From the NCBI GenBank assembly GCA_036365145.1, contig JAEOAD010000005.1:8268501-8332500 (forward strand): a DNA stretch of 64,000 bases. The letters are read 5' to 3'. Shown here piece after piece: positions 54,010 through 63,797 of this stretch. The notes under the pieces were generated by a model. The model saw nothing but the letters and a program-made list of their open reading frames with translations, was not told the origin of the DNA and made no database searches. Position 1 is the first letter of the stretch; each line of letters starts with the position of its first letter. The DNA is from Orientallactaga sibirica. Taxonomy: Eukaryota > Chordata > Mammalia > Rodentia > Dipodidae. The position numbers were made by a program, and so were the translations under genes.

Positions 54010-54208
54010 AATATTGTATTTATTTATTTGGAGAGAGAGAAGGAGAATGGGAGTATGGGGGGCATAAGGGCCTCTTGTCACTGCAAATGAACTCCAGACC
54101 CATGTGACACTGTGTATATCTGGCTTTCTGTGGGTACTGGGGAATCCAACCCAGGCAATCAAGCTTTGCAAGCAAGCACCTTTAACCACTGAGCCATCTC
54201 TCCAGCCT
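54010..54208 (-). repeat. tRNA-derived SINE type 1, host of a second SINE
   Basis: TTGTATTTATTTATTTGGAG tail, AGGGCCTCTTGTCACTGCAA, ACTGGGGAATCCAACCCAGG, head CTGAGCCATCTCTCCAGCC. Its right TSD CAACTGAGGGAGTTTT (54209-54224) matches CAATTGAGGGAGTTTT at 53745-53760 with one mismatch, so the type 2 SINE entered inside this element's tail region. Confidence 0.93.
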
Positions 54209-54224
54209 CAACTGAGGGAGTTTT

Positions 54225-54790
54225 GATAAGGAAAAGAACGGTGCTTGCCTGGGATGAACACGCTCCCTGGGACCCACAATCCTACCAGTGTTCCCTTGTC
54301 CCAGTAGCCTGGGACCTTTCCACCTTAGAGTTCTATGAAACCATGGTCCAGTGCCTCTCTGTCCTGCTCTTTTCATTCCCCACAGACAAATCCTAACTTC
54401 TGCTGTCAGAGCAGGTTGCAGTCTGGCTTGGACCACAGTTGTAGCAGTCTCTGGATTCTGACATGGGGAGCAGCTTCCATCAGTTTTCCTTTCAAAAGAG
54501 TCTCCATTCTTCCTAGATTGCACCTTCAGTGGCTGGCTGTACACTCAGAGCATCTTTCTTATTGTCCCAGTGCAGAACAGTTGGCTTATCCTCTGTCAAT
54601 TACAACTGAAGTGACAGCAATCTCTGGGACTTTATTTCTTTTTGTGTCAAACTTTATGTTTTTCAAATCTCTCTTCTCTCTGTGTTTTGCTGTCTTTCAT
54701 TGTATATTTGAGTCACAGCAGTTAAAATAATCCATACCACAGATTAAATTTTTTTCTGCCTTAAAATTTCGTCAGCTAGAGTTCAAGTGG
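54225..54790 (-). repeat. Possible MaLR internal-region fragment
   Basis: Shares ordered phrases with 57190-57830: CCAGTGCAGAACAGTTGGCT against CCAGTGCAGAACAGTAGGCT, then CTTTCATTGTATATTTGAGT against CTTTCACTGTAGATGTGAAT, then TTCTGCCTTAAAATTT against TTCTGCCTTGAATTT. This shows both belong to one dispersed family; assignment to MaLR internal sequence follows from the LTR beside the second copy. Confidence 0.5.
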
Positions 54791-55265
54791 CTGTATAGTA
54801 ATGAACAATGACGTTGCAACTGGCTATAAGAGGGTACTCAATGAGGAGTGGAGGATGTGAAGAAAAGAGCACGACACAGCAGCAGGTAGAGATTCACCTT
54901 AGGTCTTTTAATTGGCCCAAAGACCTCAAGTGCAAAAGCTGTAAAGACAGGCATCGAGCTGTTTGACCTAATCTATCCTTATGGAACAATTAGAAGCAAA
55001 ACATGGCACAATGCTAGCAAAGCCAGTCATTTGTAGAGGTGTCTACACGTCACGTCTATCCATCTTAGCTTCTACATAGGGTAATTGTATGGGTCTAAAA
55101 ATCAAATTATCATCCTATGGACTCAAAGGAGAATTATACATGGTTTATTGATTTTTACGTATACCTGGGTGCCCTCACAGGAAATTAAAGATGAGAAGAA
55201 ATGACCTAGGGAGGAAGAACTTTATTTTAGAAAATAATGTTCCATTGATGATGAAGTGACAAGGT
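54791..55265. other. Unassigned sequence
   Basis: No recognised element. Confidence 0.35.
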
Positions 55266-55400
55266 GGGCTGGACTTGGTGGCGGGCACCTGTAATCAGAG
55301 CACTCAGTAGACCATATGATCGTGACTTTGACGTGTACAGTAAGACCCAGTCCTCCAGTGTAGACTGTATAGTGAGGCACAGTATGAAAACCAAACCCAA
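55266..55400 (+). repeat. B1-related SINE, highly diverged
   Basis: GGGCTGGACTTGGTGGCGGG, CACCTGTAATCAGAGCACTC, then a poorly preserved remainder with AGTAAGACCCAGTC and TATAGTGAGGCACAG. Could also be the B1 part of a B4. Confidence 0.55.
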
Positions 55401-56344
55401 AACAAGAACAACTAAAATGAGCAGACAGACGGGTTGGGGGAAAGGGCAGTGCGTGGTAGAGAGCTCACTGGGGGCTATCCAGGGTCTACACTGCTATGGA
55501 AAGATACAGTTATTTTAGTAAGGTTATTTGCAGCATTTGTTACTCAGTCAATGGTGATCCCCGTGAGTTGTTATTTTCTTCACCTGGTGGATGGAGTTTT
55601 TAAGGGCAAGTCAGGCCATTCTTTCTATCTCCATGATTTATCAAGTTCCTTCAGCTACTCATAATGAATATGCTAATTGGCATATTTTGAGATGACATGC
55701 GTCCTCAATGTCTTTAGCATCCTCTCAGTATTTGAATATTAATCATTTGGATACTTCTTACATTTATATTGATTGACAGTTTGAAAACCAGTGATACCTG
55801 CTATCAAATGTTCAGAAGGTTACCAGTTTGCAGAAGCAAAATCACCAATACTTTCGACAACACGGGGAGCTGCCTTCTAGAAACTGTGTGAAACCCAAAT
55901 CTATTGCACAGGAAAAATTTCGGACTCACATGCCAGTTCTTTTTCTAAAACATAATTTTTAAAACATATTTTTTTCCTTATTCTTTCTCCGCATAGAAGT
56001 GAATTATCTTCCATTGTCATCCACATTCCACAACGGAACCATTGAATCCTCTCATATATTAGAGTGCCTGCTCTGTAGGCTGTGTCTAGCAACTCCTTTG
56101 AAAGCCTTTCTTCCATGAGGTGGTCTCCCTCTCTTTTCTGCCTCCATGAAGTCTGACAACACATGACCTACGCCTTGAGGCATGATCTCTGTGTATTCTG
56201 TGCATATTTCTGATATGACTGTAGCTTCTATGGTACTAGTTCAATTTGGGTTCAGTTTTGTGTCCCCCCACCCTTTCCCTTCCTTTTATAAGTGTTCTAT
56301 AGCTGTTTTAGAAGGATATTTTTCTATCTACATTGAATTTCCTG
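55401..56344. other. Unassigned sequence
   Basis: No recognised element; mostly AT-rich. The 87-codon minus frame at 55901-56164 has no motif. Confidence 0.4.
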
Positions 56345-56450
56345 TGTTTTATTTACTTATTTATTATTTATTTAGAGATTTAGAGGAGAGAGAGAGAGAT
56401 AGGGAGGGAAAGCGAGAAGAAGCCAGGGCATTCCTGCTGACTGAGTAGAG
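56345..56450 (-). repeat. tRNA-derived SINE, head missing
   Basis: TTATTTACTTATTTATTATT tail, GA run (56378-56410) and GCCAGGGCATTCCTGCTGAC, after which similarity stops. A third 5'-truncated copy. Confidence 0.6.
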
Positions 56451-56479
56451 GATATTCACAACATATTCAACAGTCATAC

Positions 56480-57969
56480 CTGTGGTAGTTATTGCAGTTA
56501 TCTACAATAATACCTGAAAGAAGAGGTTCCCCTTGACCGTGGGACATAGTAAAAATATTCTGATAAAGAACTCACTGGCTCATCAGTTACATTTAGTAAA
56601 ACCAAGGCACCCCAGAGTATCCTCAGCCAAGTAATGATGCAGAATGTATTCAGCCCAACTTTAAAGGCCCTCATAGTCTTTGTCAGACCAACACTGTTCA
56701 AAAGCCTAAAACCCAAAGACTCATCTGAAACTTGAGATAGTCTCTTAACTGTCTCATAACTTATAGGTTAAGTCTCTTAATGGTGAGTCCTATAAAAATG
56801 AAACACAAATTACATATATCCAACATATAATCATAGTACCAAAAATTACCACTCTCAAGAGGAGGAATGAGGAAAAATCAAGATTGAAACCCAGTACCAA
56901 AAATACCAAGTTCTGGGCTGGATAGATTGCTTAGTGGTTAAGGCACTTGCCAGAAAAGCCAAAGGACCTTGGTTCGATTCCCTAGGACCCATGTAAGCCA
57001 GATGCACAAAGTGGCGCATGCACAAAGTGGAGTTCGTTTGCAGTGGCTGATAGCTCTGGCATGCCATTCTCCCTCTCCCTCTGTCTCTCTCAAATAAATA
57101 AATAAAAATAAAATATTTTAAAAATACCAAATTCTTTAACTCTGAGTCCATTAAATAGGACTTGTGATGAAATTCTATAGGCTCCAAAAGGCCCTACCTG
57201 TCTATCTGCGATGCCCGTCGCCTCTCTCCTGGGCTGGGAATTCTATGATCCAGCATCTTGCTTTGGTAGATGTCACATGGTCCTGGCATCTCTAACACTC
57301 CAGGAAGTCCATTGCAACTTGGAGTTTACCTTCTCAGCTTCTCACCGTGGTTGCCTTGGGGCCTCTCCACAGATAATCGGGTCCTGCCATAGATTGCATA
57401 GCCTCAGCAGCTCTCTTGAGCATTTCTCCCTACATCTTGCATTTTTCATACCTACAAAACCAGTACCACATGGATGACACTGTCACTTTCTGCCAGCTTA
57501 GAATGAAGTTTTGACCTCTTGGATAGCAGCTGTAGTAGCGAGCAGGTAATTCTTTCATCATTTTCCTCTCAGGACTTTTCCTTTCAAATAACTCAAATTC
57601 CTATGAAGTGGAGTCTTCAATGGGGTAGATGAAGCCTTCAGTTTGTTCTTATTTCACCAGTGCAGAACAGTAGGCTTCTCTTTAAAGGTGCTCTCCTTCA
57701 CAAATATAACCCAAGTGGTTGTAGTCTTTCAGTTCTGCATTTGGCTCTCTTTCACTGTAGATGTGAATAAAATAAGCTAAGAGAAGCCGTGCCACCCACA
57801 ATGCTATTCTGCCTTGAATTTCCTCCATTAAGCACATTCATCCATCACAGCCTCAAATGACATGTTCCAGTGTGGAAGTTGTTACATGAACTTTATAGAG
57901 TTGAAAACAAAAAGAAAGTCCGAAATCAAAGCATTTACCAAGTACATCGGAGGGGATATTAGGTAATTG
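56480..57969 (-). repeat. MaLR internal region, antisense
   Basis: CAGCCCAACTTTAAAGGCCC, CCAAAGACTCATCTGAAACT, GTCTCTTAACTGTC, CCAGCATCTTGC and AAACCAGTACCACATGGATG follow the non-coding MaLR internal sequence read in antisense. It is directly left of an antisense LTR, which is the order expected for a minus-strand element (LTR first, then internal). A SINE interrupts it at 56915. No retroviral gene is present or expected. Confidence 0.6.
56915..57119 (+). repeat. tRNA-derived SINE type 1
   Basis: GGGCTGGATAGATTGCTTAG, CTTGGTTCGATTCCCTAGG (intact B box), a duplicated GCATGCACAAAGTGG-type block in the middle, AAATAAATAAATAAAAATAA tail. TSD AAAAATACCAAGTTCT / AAAAATACCAAATTCT at 56899-56914 and 57120-57135. 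Confidence 0.96.
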
Positions 57970-58312
57970 GATGCTATATTTACCATCTCGTTGCTGGCAT
58001 GAAGTACTCAACCAAAAGTAGCTTGTGGGAAGAAAGGGTTTGTATTGATTTCCAGAGTCTATGGGAAGCTCCCTGATGGCCGGGGGAAAGGATGGCATGA
58101 GCAGAGGCTGCCCGTCACCTCTGCTACAGCAGGTGGACGACAACAGCAGGAGAGTGTGCCCGCTAATAGTGACAAATGGAGGGTTAATAAACCTAAGGTC
58201 CACCCCCAATGACACACCTCTTCCAGCAAAGTGCCACCTCCCAGCTTGCCATCAGCTGGGAACTAAGCATCCGGAACACTTGAGTTCATTGGGCGACACC
58301 TAAAAATAGCAC
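57970..58312 (-). repeat. MaLR-type LTR, 5' LTR of an antisense element
   Basis: Read on the minus strand: GGTGTCGCCCAATGAACTC, TCCGGATGCTTAGTTCCCAG, CTGATGGC, GGAAGAGGTGTGTCATTGGG. The plus-strand GATGGCATGAGCAGAGGCTG is almost identical to 2076-2095 in the LTR at 1981, so both LTRs are one subfamily. Confidence 0.75.
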
Positions 58313-58429
58313 AGGTGGGAAATGTCTGTTGTAACTGCCAGATGCTGTGATGACATTCTTAGCTCTTAGGTTGGTATATGACAGTGGTCTTCCAAGCTAA
58401 TACATTCTGAAGATTGTACTAGACAGTGA

Positions 58430-58857
58430 AAGGGGTCAATGGTAACTGGGGAAATGGGCAAGAGTGCAGCTTTCTCAGTGAACCTGACACCAGTACAAGG
58501 CTGAAGGAGATAGACACAGAGAACACTCAACTCTTAGTAATCCAGATATCCAGAGACACAGACGCTCCTAAGACCTCATCACTGAAGAAGAACTAAAATG
58601 ACCCCAACATGGCTCAGGGAAATTCACAGAAGAGGGGGCAGAAAGATTGTTAGAGCCACAAGTTAGGTCATTATGCACAGAGCCATTGCCTCTCCCCCAT
58701 AACTGATGGCTACCCCCACAATGCATCATCCACAATCCCCAATGAGGAGGGTCCCTTTGGAAGGGGGAGGACAGGAAGGAGGCTATTGAAGGCACCAATA
58801 TGAATGTATTCACATTATGAGCATAACTAATAAAATAAATAATACACTGAAAATAAA
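58430..58857 (+). repeat. L1-like 3' end, second lineage, best copy
   Basis: AACATGGCTCAGGGAAATTC, ACAGAAGAGGGGGCAGAAAG, ATTGTTAGAGCCACAAG, CCAATGAGGAGGGTCCCTTT, a G-rich tract GGAAGGGGGAGGACAGGAAG, then AATAAAATAAATAATACAC. It has the G-rich-then-A-rich layout of an L1 3' end and matches the antisense copies at 47985 and 59764. Confidence 0.75.
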
Positions 58858-58870
58858 AAAGAGAAATGTC

Positions 58871-59171
58871 GGGCTGGAGAGATGGCTTAGCAGCTAAGGC
58901 ACCTACCTGCCTGCTAAGCCTAAGAATGCTGGTTCCAATGTCCAGTGGTTCCGGTCTCCAGGTCCCACATTTAGCCAGATGCAAAGTGAGGCAAGGGCGC
59001 AATGCCACACTTGACCATAAGGGGGTGCATGCATCTGGATTTCATTCACAGCAGCTGAGAGACTGCTGGCGCGCCCATTTCTGTCTCCCTCTCCCTCTCT
59101 GTCTATCTCTCTCTCTCTCTGTCTCTCTCTCCAAAAATAAATAAAAAATAATTTAAAAAATTTAAAAAAAG
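58871..59171 (+). repeat. tRNA-derived SINE type 2 with B-box duplication
   Basis: GGGCTGGAGAGATGGCTTAG, duplicated units GGTTCCAATGTCCAGT (58931-58946) and GGTTCCGGTCTCCAG (58947-58961), full central segment, GCTGGCGCGCCCATTTC, long CT run and A-rich tail. TSD AAAGAGAAATGTC at 58858-58870 and 59172-59184; it inserted at the A-rich end of the L1-like element. Confidence 0.97.
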
Positions 59172-59184
59172 AAAGAGAAATGTC

Positions 59185-59747
59185 TTACATTAATTAAAAA
59201 AAGGGAGCAAGGGGAGATTAATGGCCACTAACGTAGTAAAGATAGCACAAGATAGTCTTGGCTCTGAATCTATGACACTCATTTCTTACAGTCACTGATG
59301 AATTTTTAGTCACTATGCCTTATAGAATCTGTAACATAGGCATGGCTTTTTATTTCTTGCTTTTGTCTTTCTTTTCTGTTTATAGTTCTCTCTATTGTCG
59401 GACCTCAAGTTTTGTGTATGTAGTGGCCAAATGTTTTATGTCCCAACAGCAGCTCCAGGAAATAAATATAAGAAATAAATATAAGATTCAGTAAGTAAGA
59501 AAAATCTTCAGCTATACCTAACCAAAGCCAATAGAGTCAAAGTTCCCCCAAGATAGGCAGAAGTGTGAGGTTTTGTGAAGGGAACCATATCTGCTGTGAG
59601 TTCTTGTGTGCAATGGCCAGGCCATGTTCCAGCAAGAGAGTTCTACAACCTTCCTCCCCACCCCCATCTCTCTTACATTGAGTCCATCTTGACTTCCACG
59701 GCCATACTCCCAGAGCATGAGAATAGCGGGGAAAGTTAATGTAGATA
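59185..59747. other. Unassigned sequence
   Basis: No recognised element. A short direct repeat of AATAAATATAAGA near 59461-59486. Confidence 0.35.
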
Positions 59748-59763
59748 GGGGCATTCTATTCTT

Positions 59764-59958
59764 TTTTTTTCTTTTTTTTTAATATATATATATTTTTATT
59801 TATATTATTTTGATTTTACATTCATAGTAAAGGTTCCATTGTCCTCCTCCCTGTCCTCCCTCTTTCAAAGGGACCCTTGTCAATGGGGAATGTGGGTCAA
59901 GCATTGTGAGGTTAGTTAAGAGTTCTGGTGGGTTGGCCCCAGTCTCTGTGCATAATGA
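59764..59958 (-). mobile_element. 5'-truncated L1-like insertion, 195 bp, with TSD
   Basis: Antisense poly(A) and AT run, then GTCCTCCTCCCTGTCCTCCC (antisense G-rich tract), AAAGGGACCCTTGTCAATGG and AATGTGGGTCAAGCATTGTG. A perfect 16-bp TSD GGGGCATTCTATTCTT lies at 59748-59763 and 59959-59974. Poly(A), truncation and TSD together show insertion by target-primed reverse transcription. Confidence 0.92.
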
Positions 59959-59974
59959 GGGGCATTCTATTCTT

Positions 59975-60321
59975 GATGTTTAGTTGAGGGACAATTTCAT
60001 GCCATTTATTTGCTTGTGTTCATGAAATAGCATACAAATTTATTCAGTATATAGCATTTCTGTATATGAAATTAATTTTATAAAGGTATTTGGAGAATCC
60101 CTAACTAATTGCATACTAAATGACATACTTCTAAATAAAATAAGAGATAGTGTGAAACATTTTAATAGTTTGAAAAAGAGATACTCTACCCAGGAAGATA
60201 ATGACACTACTGTCAGAGAGCATGCTATGTGTACCATCAAGCTATTCAATTCGTATTTGTTTTAGGACTATGATCAGTCTTGGTGGATGTGCCAAGTGTA
60301 CTTGAAAAGAGTATTTATTCT
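59975..60321. other. Unassigned AT-rich sequence
   Basis: Nothing recognised. Confidence 0.35.
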
Positions 60322-60560
60322 GGGGGCAGGAAGATGGCTCAGCAGGTTATGTGCTTACTGCACAATCGAGAGGACCTGAGTTCAGGACTCCAGGGCCTAC
60401 ATAAAAAGCCAGATGCACTCATGAACATCTGTCTTCCCAAGAGTCGATTGGCAAGATGGGCCAGAGACATGAGACTCTGGGATGCTCATGGGCTGGCTAG
60501 CCTAGCATCTACAGCAGTGAATGACAAAGAAATACTGTCTCAAAAAAATAAATAAATAAA
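60322..60560 (+). repeat. B4/ID_B1 composite SINE
   Basis: GGGGGCAGGAAGATGGCTCA head, GACCTGAGTTCAGGACTCCA B box region, ACATAAAAAGCCAGATGCAC junction, decayed B1 part GCTGGCTAGCCTAGC, ATACTGTCTCAAAAAAATAA end. Confidence 0.8.
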
Positions 60561-61546
60561 AAGAGACTATTCTGTAGTTGCTGAGGGTTTTAAAAGTGTC
60601 AACAAAAGCCAGTGAGTTGATGGTATGAAGTCTCCTACATTCTTATTATGTACAGACTATAAATCATTAAGAATTTGAATCCCCATGGACAATTCTGAGT
60701 TTTGTTCACAAGGATTTATGATTCTTTTTTCCATTATTTCATGTCTTCTTGCTTTATAATTAACCTAAAAATATTATGAAATTTCCCTGTGTGTGACAAT
60801 GCTGTGTTTTGAGTCTGTTTTTCCTGGTATGAGTTAGTCTATCTAGATTCACCATAAATAATGTTATCCTTTTGAGCATTACTTTGGTCTCTACTTTAAA
60901 ACGGAGGTTCTTTAGACATGTGTAATTGGATCTTGTTTTTCTCTGAAAGCACCTTTTACCTGGAACTCTTACTCCATTTACAGTTCATGTAGATACCACA
61001 ACATTCTTGTGCCATATACCATGTACTCACTTATTACTATCTCCTTTATTTCCCTTCCCCACTTCTGTTTTTATATTAATACTTGAATATGTCTTCATGG
61101 TGTTTTCTCTCCAATACCACCTATTAATGTCCCACTTTATCCTCAAGTCTAGCAGCTGCTCTTGGGTTTGTCTTATGCATTGAATCTCCTCCCAGTCTTC
61201 TTCACACAGAAATGAAGCTCTTCCTATCACAGACTTTCATTTATCCCTCTCATCCTTGTCTCATTTTTCTTATATTTCAGTTTGCATGTTACAAATTCGA
61301 AGTGCATGGGTTTTGACCTTAGATATGACATATTATAAAAGGAAAGTTTGAAAGTATGGAAATAATCCTTTTCTTTACCCTCAGACTTGCCTTTTTTGAA
61401 GCTAATTTTTCTCTAAGATTCCATCTGGTGTTATTTTTCTTGTGCATAAAGAACTTCCTTTTACATTTTCCGTCCTGCGTGTTGGCACTTACAGTTCCAC
61501 CAGCCGTGTTTGGATTGGCTAACGCTGTCTTTAGCAGCTTCTCCTA
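60561..61546. other. Unassigned stretch, possibly decayed antisense L1
   Basis: About 1 kb, T-rich. TAATTGGATCTTGTTTTTCT and CTCCATTTACAGTTCATGTA near 60925-60995 recall an antisense L1 ORF2 stretch, but the match is short. No gene recognised. Confidence 0.35.
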
Positions 61547-61594
61547 AAAAAAAAAAGAAAGAAAGAAAAGAAAGAAAGAAAAAAAAAAAAAAAA
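61547..61594. repeat. (A)n/(GAAA)n run
   Basis: A11, several GAAA units and an A17 run. It may be the tail of an unrecognised plus-strand insertion whose body is 61300-61545. Confidence 0.85.
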
Positions 61595-61681
61595 CCCTGT
61601 GTTCAGAACTGCCCAACTCTGTTGTGTTTGTTTTAGAGGGCTGTTAAGCCTGTCCTTGGCTGACAAAAAAAGTGTGCTTTT

Positions 61682-61711
61682 AAAAAATATATTTTTTTAT
61701 TTTTATTTTTT

Positions 61712-61746
<35 letters not shown>

Positions 61747-61893
61747 CACACCAGGGCCTATAGCCACTGCAAACAAACTCCAGATGCATGTGCCACCTTG
61801 TGCATCTGGCTTACGTGGGTCCTGGGGAATCGAACTGAGGTCCTTTGGCTTTGCAGGTAAGCACCTTAACTGCTAAGCCATCTTTCCAGCCCA
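61682..61893 (-). repeat. tRNA-derived SINE type 1
   Basis: ATTTTTATTTTTTATTTGAG tail, long GA run, CACCAGGGCCTATAGCCACT, CTGGGGAATCGAACTGAGGT (intact B box), head CTAAGCCATCTTTCCAGCCC. The flanks AAGTGTGCTTTTA and GAGTGTTCTTTTA suggest a TSD. Confidence 0.95.
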
Positions 61894-62446
61894 AGAGTGT
61901 TCTTTTATTAGGGATCCTGTAACTGTCTTTCTTCTGTCATTCTTTCCTAAATACTGCCATGGAGTGGCCAGAGCTCAATATTTGTCTCTTAAAAGTAGCC
62001 CCATGGCCCAGAGGATCCTTTCTTTAATTTTTAAATTGAGCAATTTAAGTAATGTGCATCACAGTATTGACTGCCTGGTTTATTGGAAACTCTGAAGTAG
62101 CTTTATGACTTTTTTTTTTTTTTTGTATTTTAGAACGTGTTCCTCAATTACAGACACTTTTGTTGAAGTTCGTTGAATTTCCCTTCAGAGGATCCAAGGC
62201 CATATTGAATCAGCTTTGTGGGTATATTACCCCTCCAAAGCCTTGGCTGCCAATTAACTCTCTTTATTTTTCTAATGGATAGGTTCTGTGTCTTCTACTG
62301 CCCTGTTCTTATTATTGCTTAATGATGATTGCCTCAATTTGAAGTTATATAATATATGATATGTTTCTTCCCTGAATCCCACCAGCTCAGGTTCATGTAT
62401 ATGCTATCTGCCAACTCTTCTATAAGCCTTTTCATTCTACTTTGCA
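61894..62446. other. Unassigned sequence
   Basis: Nothing recognised apart from a T run near 62110-62124. Confidence 0.35.
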
Positions 62447-62700
62447 TTATTATTATTTTTTAATTTGGGAGAGAGACAGAAGAGAGAGAGAGAGAGACAG
62501 AGAGACAGAGAGAATGTGCACACCAGTGGCCTCTCAGCTGCTGTGAACAAACTCCAGACACATGCACCCCCTTGTGTGCATGTGTGGCATTGCGCCCTTG
62601 CATTACTTTTGTGTCTGGCTGAATGTGGGACCTGGAGAATCAAGCAGCATTCTTAGGCTTTGCAGGCAGGCGCCTTAACTGCTAAGCCATCTCTCCAGCC
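62447..62700 (-). repeat. tRNA-derived SINE type 2-like
   Basis: ATTATTATTTTTTAATTTGG tail, GA run, GTGGCCTCTCAGCTGCTGTG, central segment CATGTGTGGCATTGCGCCCT, head CTAAGCCATCTCTCCAGCC; the B box linker is shortened to GAATCAAGCAGCATTC. Confidence 0.93.
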
Positions 62701-62997
62701 ATTCTTTTTTTCTTTTTATAACTGATTTCTTTATACTTCACTGGAAAAATACTATGTGGTTTTGATTATGCTTTTCTATCTCATTATATTGAACTGGTCA
62801 AAGTTATTTATTTGCTATTCATTGTACTCTTTGTTTCCTTATTCACAACATATTTATTTTAATTCTTTAGCTTTGCATTCAGTTGTTAATCAGTGGGCTG
62901 GGTTTCCTAGACAAGCTTTCTGTCTCAGATTCATAGGACATAGTAAGGGGAGGGAAGCATTCCAACATTACTAATATTGAAAACTAGCAAGCAAAGG
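62701..62997. other. Unassigned T-rich spacer
   Basis: Nothing recognised. Confidence 0.3.
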
Positions 62998-63168
62998 ACA
63001 GGGAGGGAGGAAGAGAATGGGGACTATAGAGCCTCTCGCCACTGCAAATGAACTCCAGACACATGTGCCTTCTTGTGCATCTGGCTTACATGGGTCCTGG
63101 GGAATTGAACCGGCATCCTTTGGCTTTGCAGACCAGCACCTTAACTACTAAGCCGTCTCTGCAGCCCC
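62998..63168 (-). repeat. tRNA-derived SINE type 1, short tail
   Basis: A G/A-rich remnant in place of the GA run, GGGGACTATAGAGCCTCTCG, CACTGCAAATGAACTCCAGA, CTGGGGAATTGAACCGGC, head CTAAGCCGTCTCTGCAGCCC. The AAATAAAT tail is absent. Confidence 0.9.
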
Positions 63169-63386
63169 AGAGGACTCTCATTCTTAAATATAAGTATCCA
63201 GCATTTGAATATTCAACAGGATTTAGTGTACTCATCTAGTGGAATAAAATAATTTGTATCAATTTACAAAAGTATAATACCTGAAAGATACTTCAAACTT
63301 TATTATTGGAAGAAAGAAAAGATATATCATTATGTAAAAATAAAACAAAATATCCAATGAGTGTGTGTAAGGGGGTTATGCACACC
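63169..63386. other. Unassigned AT-rich spacer
   Basis: Nothing recognised. Confidence 0.3.
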
Positions 63387-63741
63387 TGTGTTGGTTGGAA
63401 TGAAATATTTCTCATAAGCTCATGTGTTTTTGGATACTTTGACCTCAACTGATAGCGACTTAGCATAGTCTTGGGCCTTTGAGAGGTGGAGACTTTGCTG
63501 GGGGTGTGTCACTGGAGGTTAACTTTGAGGTGAGGTTTATTACTGCACTGCCACTGGGTTTAGCTAACTCACTCAGACTACTTCCTTGCTGCTGCTGTGA
63601 CAAGATGTGACAGCACAGCTGCTTGTTCTTGCATATTTACCCACCAGGATGAAGCTTCCCCTTGACACTGTAAGCCAAAGGAAACCATTTCTTCCCATAA
63701 GCTGCTTCTCATTGGGTGGTTTGTCCAGCAGCAGGAAGGTA

Positions 63742-63745
<4 letters not shown>
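63387..63745 (+). repeat. MaLR-type LTR
   Basis: TGTGTTGGTTGGAATGAAAT, CTCATAAGCTCATGTGTTTT, GGTGGAGACTTTGCTGGGGG, TGTGTCACTGGAGGTTAACT, GACACTGTAAGCCAAAGGAA, GTCCAGCAGCAGGAAGGTAA. Nearly complete from 5' end to the typical 3' end GTAACTAA, where a TG microsatellite takes over. Confidence 0.88.
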
Positions 63746-63796
<51 letters not shown>

Positions 63797-63797
63797 G
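63746..63797. repeat. (TG)n-(GA)n compound microsatellite
   Basis: About 15 TG units then 11 GA units, starting at the 3' edge of the LTR. Confidence 0.95.

Noticed and set aside
58863..58965. tRNA gene
   Set aside because: A and B boxes are present in all the SINEs, but no cloverleaf can be drawn and the copies end in CT/A-rich tails with TSDs.
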